Source: Candidatus Rhodoferax odensensis (GTDB lineage: Bacteria; Pseudomonadota; Gammaproteobacteria; Burkholderiales; Burkholderiaceae_C). Taken from it: 64,000 bases of DNA. Position numbers and translations under genes: made by a program. Where the stretch lies: contig JADKDJ010000035.1 in NCBI GenBank assembly GCA_016718405.1, positions 124,001-188,000 on the forward strand, in the 5' to 3' direction. The notes beneath the pieces are model-generated. The model was not told the origin of the DNA. It did no database searches and saw nothing but the letters and a program-made list of their open reading frames with translations. Shown one piece after another: positions 17,355 to 24,823 of this stretch (its first letter is position 1; each line of letters begins with the position of its first letter).

Positions 17355-18242
17355 GTGGCTTCCGAAAAACGGGTCGTCTTTCACTCTGCATGGTTACCAT
17401 GGGTGCTGCTTGCGCCACAGGTGACCGTGATCGCCGTCTTTTTCTTCTGGCCGGCCGGGCAGGCTTTGCTGCAATCGTTTCAGCAGACCGACGCGTTCGG
17501 TTTGAGCACTGAGTGGGTAGGCCTGGAGAACTTCGCCAATTTGATCAAGGACGACTCTTACCTTGCTTCGTTCAAGATCACGGCCGTGTTCTCGGTGCTG
17601 GTGGCCGGGCTCGGCATCGGCATCTCGTTGCTGCTGGCGATTTTCGCGGACCGCGTGATCAAAGGCACACTGATCTACCGCTCGCTGCTGATATGGCCCT
17701 ACGCGGTGGCACCGGCAGTCGCGGGCGTTTTGTGGCTATTCATGTTCGCACCGTCGATAGGCATCGTGTCCTACGCGCTGCGAGGCTTGGGGCTGGACTG
17801 GAACCACCTGCTCAATGGAACGCACGCCATGACCCTGATCGTGATCGCAGCGGTCTGGAAGCAGATTTCTTACAACTTCCTGTTCTTCCTGGCCGGGCTG
17901 CAAAGCATCCCGAAATCGCTGATTGAAGCCGCCGCCATCGACGGCGCCCAGCCCTGGCGGCGCTTTTGGACGATCCAGTTCCCTTTGCTCTCGCCTACCA
18001 CTTTCTTCCTGTTTGTCATCAATGTCGTGTACGCTTTCTTCGACACGTTTGCCATCGTCGACGCCGCGACCGAGGGCGGCCCCGGCCGGGAGACCGCGAT
18101 TCTGGTCTACAAGGTCTACCATGATGGCTTCAAGGCGCTGGATCTTGGCGGTTCGGCCGCCCAATCCGTGGTGCTCATGGTGATCGTGATTGCGTTAACC
18201 ATCGTCCAGTTCCGCTTCGTCGAGAAGAAAGTGCAGTACTGA
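17355..18242 (+). CDS. ugpA: Glycerol-3-phosphate ABC transporter permease UgpA
   Basis: A 295-residue inner-membrane permease of the MalF type, starting at GTG 17355. Six membrane segments are apparent, the first at about 13-33 (LPWVLLAPQVTVIAVFFFWP). The cytoplasmic EAA loop, which docks on the ATPase, reads EAAAIDGAQPWRRFWTIQFP (about 196-215). It forms the channel with UgpE. The stop codon is one base before the ugpE start, so the two are translationally linked. Length and topology match UgpA. Confidence 0.95.
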   Translation: MASEKRVVFHSAWLPWVLLAPQVTVIAVFFFWPAGQALLQSFQQTDAFGLSTEWVGLENFANLIKDDSYLASFKITAVFSVLVAGLGIGISLLLAIFADRVIKGTLIYRSLLIWPYAVAPAVAGVLWLFMFAPSIGIVSYALRGLGLDWNHLLNGTHAMTLIVIAAVWKQISYNFLFFLAGLQSIPKSLIEAAAIDGAQPWRRFWTIQFPLLSPTTFFLFVINVVYAFFDTFAIVDAATEGGPGRETAILVYKVYHDGFKALDLGGSAAQSVVLMVIVIALTIVQFRFVEKKVQY

Positions 18243-18243
18243 G

Positions 18244-19095
18244 ATGGTGGAACGCAATCCGGTTTTGCGGGTCCTGTCGCACCTGGTGCTGATCGCGGGT
18301 GTACTGGTGGTCGCATTTCCGCTCTACGTGACGATTGTCGCGTCAACCCAGACCGCGGCCGAAATCCTGCAGGCGCCGATGTCGCTGTGGCCTGGGAGTC
18401 ACTTCGTGGAAAACTACACTGCCGCGTTGCAGGGCACGGGCATGGGGGCCGCATCCAATGCGCCGGTCGGACGCATGATGATGGTCAGCCTGATCACGGC
18501 GCTGGTGATCGCCATTGGCAAGATCGCGATCTCGCTTCTGTCGGCTTTTGCAATCGTCTACTTTCGTTTTCCGTTGCGCATGGTGTTCTTCTGGGCGATC
18601 TTTGTGACGCTGATGCTGCCGGTCGAAGTGCGCATTGGGCCTACCTACAAGGTCGTGTCGGATCTGGGCATGCTCAACAGCTACGCCGGATTGACCATCC
18701 CGCTGATTGCCTCAGCCACGGCCACCTTTCTGTTCCGGCAGTTCTTTCTGACAGTGCCCGACGAGCTGGTGGAGGCCGCTCGAATTGATGGTGCCGGGCC
18801 AATGCGATTCTTCAAGGACATCCTGATTCCTCTGTCCACGACCAGCATCGCCGCGCTGTTCGTGATTCAGTTCATTTACGGCTGGAATCAATACCTGTGG
18901 CCCTTGCTGGTCACAACCAATGAAACCATGTACCCAGTGGTGATCGGCATCAAACGCATGATCAGCGGCGGCGATGCCGCCACGGACTGGAACATCGTGA
19001 TGGCAACCGCAGTGCTGGCCATGATACCGCCAGCGCTGGTGGTGATGTTGATGCAACGCTGGTTCGTCAAAGGCTTGGTGGATACCGAGAAATGA
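18244..19095 (+). CDS. ugpE: Glycerol-3-phosphate ABC transporter permease UgpE
   Basis: A 283-residue MalG-type permease with six predicted membrane spans and the EAA loop EAARIDGAGPMRFFKDILIP (about 178-197). The C-terminal end, LMQRWFVKGLVDTEK, is typical of UgpE (Q-R-W-F-V-K-G-L-x-x-x-E-K). It pairs with UgpA. Downstream, the operon is interrupted by a 462-base segment with three hairpin elements before ugpC, whereas most ugp operons have only a short gap here. Confidence 0.95.
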   Translation: MVERNPVLRVLSHLVLIAGVLVVAFPLYVTIVASTQTAAEILQAPMSLWPGSHFVENYTAALQGTGMGAASNAPVGRMMMVSLITALVIAIGKIAISLLSAFAIVYFRFPLRMVFFWAIFVTLMLPVEVRIGPTYKVVSDLGMLNSYAGLTIPLIASATATFLFRQFFLTVPDELVEAARIDGAGPMRFFKDILIPLSTTSIAALFVIQFIYGWNQYLWPLLVTTNETMYPVVIGIKRMISGGDAATDWNIVMATAVLAMIPPALVVMLMQRWFVKGLVDTEK

Positions 19096-19138
19096 CTGCA
19101 CTCTTGCTTGATTGGGTTGCTGGTTTCTTCGCGGCGAC

Positions 19139-19217
19139 GCAGATTTCAGCGGCTGGGCGGGGGCCTCATGGTGCCAAATGCGCACAAATCGACCCCCACC
19201 CAGCCGCTGAACTCTGC
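19139..19217. repeat. Constant-loop hairpin element, copy A
   Basis: Two 27-base arms (19139-19165 and 19191-19217) pair with three mismatches around a 25-base loop at 19166-19190. The loop begins TCATGGTGCCAAAT and ends GCGCACAAATC. The stem carries CAGCGGCTGGG followed by a G run next to the loop. The loop is shared with copies B and C; the stem is not. No coding potential was recognised. Confidence 0.8.
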
Positions 19218-19276
19218 TGCACTATGGCCCACCGCTTCCAATCCAACTGCGTTCGTGGCAGTGACTTTCGAACAAC

Positions 19277-19359
19277 GCGCAGCCGCGCGGCAGGGGGCGG
19301 GCGCCTCATGGTGCCAAACGCGCACAAATCGGCCCCCACCCCCTGCCACCCGGCTGCGC
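19277..19359. repeat. Constant-loop hairpin element, copy B
   Basis: Two 29-base arms (19277-19305 and 19331-19359) pair with four mismatches around the same 25-base loop (19306-19330), which differs from copy A at a single base (C for T in the middle). It has the same orientation as copy A, with the loops 140 bases apart. The stem carries GCGCAGCCG and GGCAGGGGG, unlike copy A beyond the G run beside the loop. Confidence 0.8.
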
Positions 19360-19442
19360 TTGCCTCTAATCGAACATTTGCACGCCAACACCTTGGCGGT
19401 ACCCTGCTGTCTCTTTGGTCGACCCCTGCCAACACCTTCGCT

Positions 19443-19521
19443 GCAATGGCGTGCCAACTGCAGGGGGCCGATTTGTGCGCGTTTGGCACCATGAGGCTCC
19501 CCGCAGTTGGCACGCCATTGC
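19443..19521. repeat. Constant-loop hairpin element, copy C (inverted)
   Basis: Two 27-base arms (19443-19469 and 19495-19521) pair with only two mismatches, around the reverse complement of the 25-base loop (19470-19494). The stem, GCAATGGCGTGCCAACTGC, is unrelated to those of copies A and B. It lies in inverted orientation and ends 36 bases before the ugpC start codon, so the operon transcript would carry a very stable hairpin just ahead of ugpC. Confidence 0.8.
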
Positions 19522-19557
19522 CGCCCACCCGGTAGCGTCAAACCCCAGCAACACCAC

Positions 19558-20592
19558 ATGGCCTCAATCGAACTAAAAAACATCGTCAAACGCTACGGCA
19601 GCGGCAAGCACGAAAACCAGGTGATCCACGGCGTCAACGCACAGATCAACGACGGCGAATTCGTCGTCATCGTCGGCCCTTCAGGCTGCGGCAAGTCCAC
19701 GCTGCTGCGCATGGTGGCCGGGCTGGAAGAAATCAGCGGGGGCGAAATCCTTATTGGCGAGCGGGTGGTCAACAACCTGGAGCCGGCCGAACGCGACATC
19801 GCCATGGTGTTTCAGAACTACGCGCTGTACCCCCACATGAGCGTGTTCGACAACATGGCCTACGGCCTGAAGATCGCCAAAGTGCCAATGGCCGAGATCA
19901 AGGCCCGCGTCGACAAAGCCGCGCAGATATTGGAGATCGGGTCGTTTTTGGCCCGCAAGCCGCGTGAACTCTCGGGCGGGCAGCGGCAGCGTGTCGCCAT
20001 GGGGCGCGCCATCGTGCGCCAGCCGCAAGTGTTCCTGTTTGATGAGCCGCTGTCCAATCTCGACGCCAAGCTGCGCGCACAAACGCGGCTGGAAATCCAA
20101 AAATTGCACCGCGAGCTGGGCATCACCTCGCTGTTCGTGACGCACGACCAGGTTGAAGCGATGACGCTGGCACAGCGCATGATCGTCATGAACGGCGGTG
20201 TCATGGAGCAGTTTGGCACGCCGCACGAGGTCTATACCCGCCCCGCCAGTACCTTCGTGGCCAGCTTTATTGGCTCGCCACCGATGAACCTGCTTAAGAA
20301 CGCGCCGGACGCCCCCAGCGGCACTATTGTTGGCATCCGCCCCGAACACCTGGACATCACCGACAGCGGCTGGGCTCTGACGGTCGACGCCATCGAAATG
20401 CTGGGCGCAGAACAGCTGATCTATGGCCGCTGGCAGGCTGGCAGCGGCGATGCCAGTGGCGAGACGCTGATCATCCGCACCGATGAGGCCCGTGCAGCAC
20501 CCGCCGTAGGCAGCACACTTCACGTCACGCCGCGCCCGGATCGACTGCACTGGTTCGACGCCGCAACCGGACAACGCAAGGAGAGCCAGTAG
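19558..20592 (+). CDS. ugpC: Glycerol-3-phosphate ABC transporter ATPase UgpC
   Basis: A 344-residue ATPase of the MalK/UgpC type from the ATG at 19558 (MASIELKNIVKRYG). Walker A GPSGCGKST (about 40-48), Q-loop in VFQNYALYPHM, signature LSGGQRQRVAMGRA (about 138-151), Walker B VFLFDEPLSNLDAKLR and H-loop VTHDQVEAM are all intact. A C-terminal regulatory OBP domain follows (about 240-344), with GIRPEHLDI. It powers UgpAE. No Shine-Dalgarno sequence is evident in the 36 bases between hairpin copy C and the ATG. The stop overlaps the ugpQ GTG start by one base. Confidence 0.95.
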   Translation: MASIELKNIVKRYGSGKHENQVIHGVNAQINDGEFVVIVGPSGCGKSTLLRMVAGLEEISGGEILIGERVVNNLEPAERDIAMVFQNYALYPHMSVFDNMAYGLKIAKVPMAEIKARVDKAAQILEIGSFLARKPRELSGGQRQRVAMGRAIVRQPQVFLFDEPLSNLDAKLRAQTRLEIQKLHRELGITSLFVTHDQVEAMTLAQRMIVMNGGVMEQFGTPHEVYTRPASTFVASFIGSPPMNLLKNAPDAPSGTIVGIRPEHLDITDSGWALTVDAIEMLGAEQLIYGRWQAGSGDASGETLIIRTDEARAAPAVGSTLHVTPRPDRLHWFDAATGQRKESQ

Positions 20593-21392
20593 TGCACATC
20601 TTTGGCGCTGGCAGACCGGCTCCGGTCGACGCCGGGCACTGGCCGTACCCGCGTTGGATTGCCCATCGCGGCGCAGGCAAGCTCGCGCCTGAGAACACGC
20701 TGGCGGCGTTTCGACTGGGCGCCGCTCACGGCTACCGCATGTTCGAGTGCGACGTCAAGCTCAGCGCCGATGGCGTGCCCTTCTTGCTGCACGACGACAC
20801 CCTTGCGCGCACCACCAACGCGCGCGACAAGCTCGGTGTGGGCCGCGGCGCCGTGGCTGGCGAACACCCATGGAGTGCCTTGTCACAGCTCGATGCGGGC
20901 AGTTGGCACAGCGCCGCCTATGCGGGCGAGCCTCTGCCCAGTTTCGAAGCCATTGCTCGTTACTGCCTGGCCAACAACTACTTCCTCAACATCGAAATCA
21001 AGCCCTCCCCTGGCACCGAACGCCACACCGGCGAGGTGGTGGCGCAACACGCCGCGCGCTTGTGGCAGGGGGCGGCCGCACTGCCCCTGCTCACCTCGTT
21101 TCAGCCCGAGGCGCTGCAAGGCGCCGCCCAGGCTGAGCCCCGTTTGCCGCGTGGACTGCTGCTGGACAGTCTGTGCAGCGGCTGGCTGGAAACCGCACTC
21201 AGGCTAGGCTGCGTGGCGGTGGTGGCCAAGCACACCTTGTGGGACAGCGCCAGCGCGCGCCTAGCCACGAACGCAGGCTTGCGCTTGCTCAGCTACACCG
21301 TCAACGACGAATCGGTGGCCCAACGCCTGCTCGGTTTGGGACTCGACGGCATCATCACCGATCGGGTCGATGCCTTTTCGCCTTTGCTATGA
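20592..21392 (+). CDS. ugpQ: Glycerophosphodiester phosphodiesterase UgpQ
   Basis: A 266-residue cytoplasmic GDPD-family enzyme starting at GTG 20592, overlapping the ugpC stop. The catalytic core shows WIAHRGAGKLAPENTLAAF (about 22-40), with the HR pair, the metal ligand block FECDVKLSADGVPFLLHDDTLARTT and NIEIKPSPGTE. It hydrolyses glycerophosphodiesters imported by UgpBAEC to glycerol-3-phosphate plus an alcohol, so it completes the pathway. The N-terminal 20 residues (HIFGAGRPAPVDAGHWPYPR) are a short extension before the domain. Confidence 0.94.
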   Translation: MHIFGAGRPAPVDAGHWPYPRWIAHRGAGKLAPENTLAAFRLGAAHGYRMFECDVKLSADGVPFLLHDDTLARTTNARDKLGVGRGAVAGEHPWSALSQLDAGSWHSAAYAGEPLPSFEAIARYCLANNYFLNIEIKPSPGTERHTGEVVAQHAARLWQGAAALPLLTSFQPEALQGAAQAEPRLPRGLLLDSLCSGWLETALRLGCVAVVAKHTLWDSASARLATNAGLRLLSYTVNDESVAQRLLGLGLDGIITDRVDAFSPLL

Positions 21393-21432
21393 TTTTGGCC
21401 CGTTTCACCACCCGCTCAGAAGGATCACCGCC

Positions 21433-22548
21433 ATGGCCGCCGTCTTGAAGAAACTTGCCCTTGCACTGAGTGCGGGTGCCCTGCTGTGTGCTGGCGCCGC
21501 ACACGCTGCGGACCCCAAGGTGCTCAACATCTACAACTGGTCGGACTACATCGCCGAAGATACGATCAAGAATTTTGAAAAAGAGACCGGCATCAAGGTG
21601 CGCTACGACACCTACGACAACAACGAAATCCTGCACGCCAAACTGGTCGCAGGCAAGACCGGCTATGACATCGTGGTACCGGGCTCGCATTTCGCCAAGA
21701 CCCAAATCGAGGGCGGCCTGCTGCAGAAACTCGATCGCAGCAAACTCAGCAATTGGGGAAATCTGGACAAGGGTCTGCTGGAGCAACTCGCCAAGCTTGA
21801 CCCCGGCAACGCCTACCTGGTGGACTGGTTGTGGGGCTACGTCACGGTGGGCATCAACGTGAACAAAGTCAAAGCGGCGTTGGGCAGCATGCCCATGCCC
21901 GAGAACGCCTGGAGCCTGCTGTTTGATCCCAAGTACGTCAGCAAGCTCAAGGGCTGCGGCGTCAGTGTGCTTGATTCCGCCTCGGAAGTGCTGCCCGCCG
22001 CACTGATGTATGTCGGCAAACCAGCGTACAGCCGAAACGCGGCCGATTACGCCGAAGCGGGCAAACTGCTCAAGAGCATACGGCCCTACGTCACGCGCTT
22101 TTCATCCTCGGGCTACATCGAAGAGATGGCCAGTGGCGCGACCTGTCTGGTGATGGGTTTTTCGGGCGACATCAACATTGCCCGCAGTCGCGCCGCCGAG
22201 GCCAAGGCCAAGACGCCGGTGGTGATCGAAGCCCTGGTGCCAAAGAGCGGTGCCACTCTTTTCTTCGACACCATGGCGATCCCCAAGGACGCGCCCAATG
22301 TGGCCAACGCGCATTTGTTCATCAACTACATCCTGCGCCCCGAGGTACACGCGTCGCTGACCAACAAGGTGTTCTACGCCAACCCGAACGCGGCCTCTTT
22401 GAAATTCGTCAAAAAAGACGTGGCCGAGAACAAGACCATCTTCCTCGATGCCGCCGCCACCAAGACCATGGTGGCACCCGACACGCTACCGCAAGACCTG
22501 CGCCGCGTGCAAACGCGCACCTTCAGCAACTTCAAGGCGGACAAGTAA
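21433..22548 (+). CDS. potF: Polyamine-type ABC transporter substrate-binding protein (PotF/SpuD family)
   Basis: 371 residues from the ATG at 21433, preceded by AGAAGGA. A signal peptide (about 1-26, ending AAHAADPK) precedes a family 1 binding domain. VLNIYNWSDYIAEDTIKNFE, GIKVRYDTYDNNEILHAKL, GYDIVVPGSHFAKTQI and VDWLWGYVTVGINVNKV are characteristic of putrescine/spermidine binding proteins. No potG, potH or potI homologue lies nearby, so the permease must be encoded elsewhere or the protein serves another use. It is 40 bases behind ugpQ on the same strand. Its 3' end overlaps the convergent acetyltransferase gene by 17 bases. Confidence 0.9.
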   Translation: MAAVLKKLALALSAGALLCAGAAHAADPKVLNIYNWSDYIAEDTIKNFEKETGIKVRYDTYDNNEILHAKLVAGKTGYDIVVPGSHFAKTQIEGGLLQKLDRSKLSNWGNLDKGLLEQLAKLDPGNAYLVDWLWGYVTVGINVNKVKAALGSMPMPENAWSLLFDPKYVSKLKGCGVSVLDSASEVLPAALMYVGKPAYSRNAADYAEAGKLLKSIRPYVTRFSSSGYIEEMASGATCLVMGFSGDINIARSRAAEAKAKTPVVIEALVPKSGATLFFDTMAIPKDAPNVANAHLFINYILRPEVHASLTNKVFYANPNAASLKFVKKDVAENKTIFLDAAATKTMVAPDTLPQDLRRVQTRTFSNFKADK

Positions 22549-23140
22549 GTTGGGGCCGCCGGAGCGGGGCAGCGCGGGCCAGCTCAATCGAGCTTGATAC
22601 GACACACCGTCGTGCGGCCCGACCCGTACGGCGCCGCGCGGGCTCGGCAAAGGTCTCAATCACCTCAAAACCGGCCTTGCGCATCATGCCCTGTGAGGCC
22701 CTGTTTTCCTCATGTCGGTCAATGTAGACCTCGCGAACACCCATGACCGCAAGGGATGCATTCACCTTCTGAAGCAGCTCGGACCCCAATCCGCGCCCAG
22801 CACAGTGCGGTGCAACCACCACCTCACACACGTAACCGTGCGCGGCGTCCGCACGCTCAGGCGTCTGGTATCTGCAATATTGATGCGTTAGACGGAAAGT
22901 GGCCAGGCCCACCAGGGCCCGGCCCTGCCATGCCAGCACGGCATGGGCGTGTCCGTCGCCAATCTCTTGCATGTGGGCCTGCACGCCTTCGACCGGCAGC
23001 CAATTCCAATCGTTGGGGCCATGTTCAAAAATAAAACTCGACATCGCCAGAAGGTCGGTCGCACGCGCCGGCGCGAAGACCACCGCTGCACTCAAAGCCT
23101 CCAGCCCCGTTGCATCAGCCACTGGCTGCTGGCGCTGCAC
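22532..23140 (-). CDS. GNAT family N-acetyltransferase
   Basis: A 202-residue protein from a GTG at 23140. The GNAT fold begins at about residue 21 (VVFAPARATDLLAMSSFIF), so the downstream ATG at 23044 would cut the first strand and is not preferred. The acetyl-CoA loop is VVVAPHCAGRGLGSELLQKV (about 108-127, R-G-x-G type), and the C-terminal motif EENRASQGMMRKAGFEVIETF is typical of the family. The substrate is unknown. Its start lies 49 bases inside the upstream membrane-protein gene, suggesting coupled translation. Confidence 0.82.
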   Translation of the reverse strand: MQRQQPVADATGLEALSAAVVFAPARATDLLAMSSFIFEHGPNDWNWLPVEGVQAHMQEIGDGHAHAVLAWQGRALVGLATFRLTHQYCRYQTPERADAAHGYVCEVVVAPHCAGRGLGSELLQKVNASLAVMGVREVYIDRHEENRASQGMMRKAGFEVIETFAEPARRRTGRAARRCVVSSSIELARAAPLRRPQLTCPP

Positions 23141-23370
23141 AACACCATGGCTGCGTAACTGGCCACCTTGCCATCACGCCCAAAGAACCACAGCCCAACG
23201 CTGAGGGCAAGCGCACTGGCCAAGAAATTGACGCCAATCTGCCCCAGCAGCGACGCGCTGGCAGTACCAGTTCGAACCACCAACCGAGCCAACAGCGCGA
23301 GCAGTACAGACGTTGCCAGCGCCGGGGCAAGGAAATTGAGCAGGTGAAATATGAGGTCGAGCGGGTCCAT
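23092..23370 (-). CDS. Small inner-membrane protein of unknown function
   Basis: A 92-residue protein with three hydrophobic segments (about 4-33, LIFHLLNFLAPALATSVLLA; about 42-62, LGQIGVNFLASALALSVGLW; and a weaker one about 69-85) and a short basic end (MQRGWRL). No family was recognised. It overlaps the acetyltransferase gene by 49 bases in another frame and is divergent from hemA. The hydrophobicity pattern and ATG start support a real gene, but function cannot be assigned. Confidence 0.6.
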   Translation of the reverse strand: MDPLDLIFHLLNFLAPALATSVLLALLARLVVRTGTASASLLGQIGVNFLASALALSVGLWFFGRDGKVASYAAMVLCSASSQWLMQRGWRL

Positions 23371-23408
23371 GGGTGGGTCGTGCCTGAGCCATGAAGCGTT
23401 CAGGCGCC

Positions 23409-23426
23409 CTCGATTTTATAATCGAG
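23409..23426 (+). promoter_or_regulatory. hemA promoter -10 within a palindrome
   Basis: A perfect TATAAT (23417-23422) lies 20 bases before the hemA ATG. It sits in the inverted repeat CTCGATT-TTAT-AATCGAG (7-base arms). No good -35 is visible at the right distance. There is no Shine-Dalgarno sequence before the ATG, so the transcript leader would be only about 14 bases. The palindrome could be an operator; that is inference. Confidence 0.5.
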
Positions 23427-23442
23427 CATTACCGATATTGAT

Positions 23443-24702
23443 ATGGCAGTCTGGGCATTAGGAATCAACCACACCACGGCACCGCTTGATTTGCGGGGCC
23501 GATTCGCCTTTGCACTGGACCAAGTGGGCCCAACGCTCAGTGGTTTGCGCCAGTCGCTGGCACGTCAGCCCGAGGCGGCCCTGATCTCGACCTGCAACCG
23601 CACCGAGATCTACTGCGCCGGCGACGCCAGCCAGTTGGAGCCCACGCTGGACTGGCTGGCCCACAGCGGCGGTGTGTCGACCTCTCTGCTGCGCTCGCAT
23701 GCCTACACACTGGAAGACAGCATGGCCGCCAGGCACGCCTTTCGCGTCGCCAGCGGACTCGATTCAATGGTGCTGGGTGAGCCCCAGATATTGGGGCAGA
23801 TCAAGGACGCCGTGCGCGCCGCCGATGCAGCAGGCGCCCTGGGCACGACGCTGAGCCAACTGTTTCAACGCTCTTTTGCGGTCGCCAAAGAGGTCCGGAC
23901 CTCAACCGAGATTGGTGCCCATTCAATCAGCATGGCCGCCGCTACCGTGCGCTTGGCCGGTCAGCTTTTTGAAGACCTGGGCCAAGTCAAAGTTCTATTC
24001 GTGGGGGCGGGCGAAATGATTGAGCTGTGCGCCACGCACTTCGCTGCCAAGAATCCCAAGGGTCTGGCAATTGCCAACCGCACGCTGGAGCGCGGCGAGA
24101 AGCTGGCCAGCCGCTTTGGCGGCGAAGTCATGCGCCTGGCGGATCTGCCGGAGCGGCTTCACGAGTTCGACGCAGTCATCAGTTGCACCGCCAGCACGCT
24201 GCCGATTATTGGCCTGGGCGCCGTCGAGCGCGCACTGAAACGGCGCAAGCATCGCCCGATGTTCATGGTCGATCTGGCCGTGCCGCGCGATATCGAGCCC
24301 GAGGTGAAGGCGCTGGAAGACATCTACCTCTACACCGTGGACGATCTGGCTGGGGTGGTGCAAACCGCGCAGGCCAATCGCCAAGCCGCCGTGGCACAGG
24401 CCGAGGCGATTGTCGACGCAGGGGTGCAGAGCTTCATGCATTGGGTTGATCAGCGCAGCACGGTGCCGCTGATTCAACAACTCAACGGTCAGGCCGACGA
24501 ATGGCGCGCCGCCGAGATGGCTCGCGCGCGCAAGCTGCTTGCCAAGGGCGAGGATGTGGAGGCGGTCATGGAGTCTCTGTCGCGCGGGCTGACGCAGAAG
24601 ATGCTGCATGGCGCGCTGGCCGAATTGCGCGCCGCCGACAGCGAGGCGCGCGAACGCGCCAGCCACGCCATCACGCACTTCTTCTTGCGCAAAGAGCGGT
24701 AG
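23443..24702 (+). CDS. hemA: Glutamyl-tRNA reductase HemA
   Basis: A 419-residue enzyme for the first step of C5-pathway tetrapyrrole synthesis: NADPH reduction of glutamyl-tRNA to glutamate-1-semialdehyde. It shows the N-terminal AVWALGINHTTAPLDLRGRF, the catalytic cysteine in ALISTCNRTEIYC (about 46-58), the block SGLDSMVLGEPQILGQI, the NADPH-binding VKVLFVGAGEMIELC (about 183-197) and a C-terminal dimerisation helix region. Length is normal. It leads the common burkholderial group hemA-prfA-prmC. Confidence 0.98.
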   Translation: MAVWALGINHTTAPLDLRGRFAFALDQVGPTLSGLRQSLARQPEAALISTCNRTEIYCAGDASQLEPTLDWLAHSGGVSTSLLRSHAYTLEDSMAARHAFRVASGLDSMVLGEPQILGQIKDAVRAADAAGALGTTLSQLFQRSFAVAKEVRTSTEIGAHSISMAAATVRLAGQLFEDLGQVKVLFVGAGEMIELCATHFAAKNPKGLAIANRTLERGEKLASRFGGEVMRLADLPERLHEFDAVISCTASTLPIIGLGAVERALKRRKHRPMFMVDLAVPRDIEPEVKALEDIYLYTVDDLAGVVQTAQANRQAAVAQAEAIVDAGVQSFMHWVDQRSTVPLIQQLNGQADEWRAAEMARARKLLAKGEDVEAVMESLSRGLTQKMLHGALAELRAADSEARERASHAITHFFLRKER

Positions 24703-24823
24703 CGACGCTGACTGGCCAGCCTGGCTTGTTGTGGCGGCCGAATCGGTACGGTGCTCACCCACCACTCACCCCCGGCCTGCGCCGGGCGCCCCCGTAACTC
24801 TGTGATTCCCCCTGTTCCCCACC

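Noticed and set aside
19139..19521. CRISPR array or integron attC sites
   Set aside because: Only three copies with mixed orientation and irregular spacing, no cas or integrase genes, and the stems vary between copies; the conserved part is the loop.
19092..19589. Several small open frames on both strands in the ugpE-ugpC gap
   Set aside because: They are produced by the inverted repeats themselves, lack ribosome sites and give no recognisable protein.
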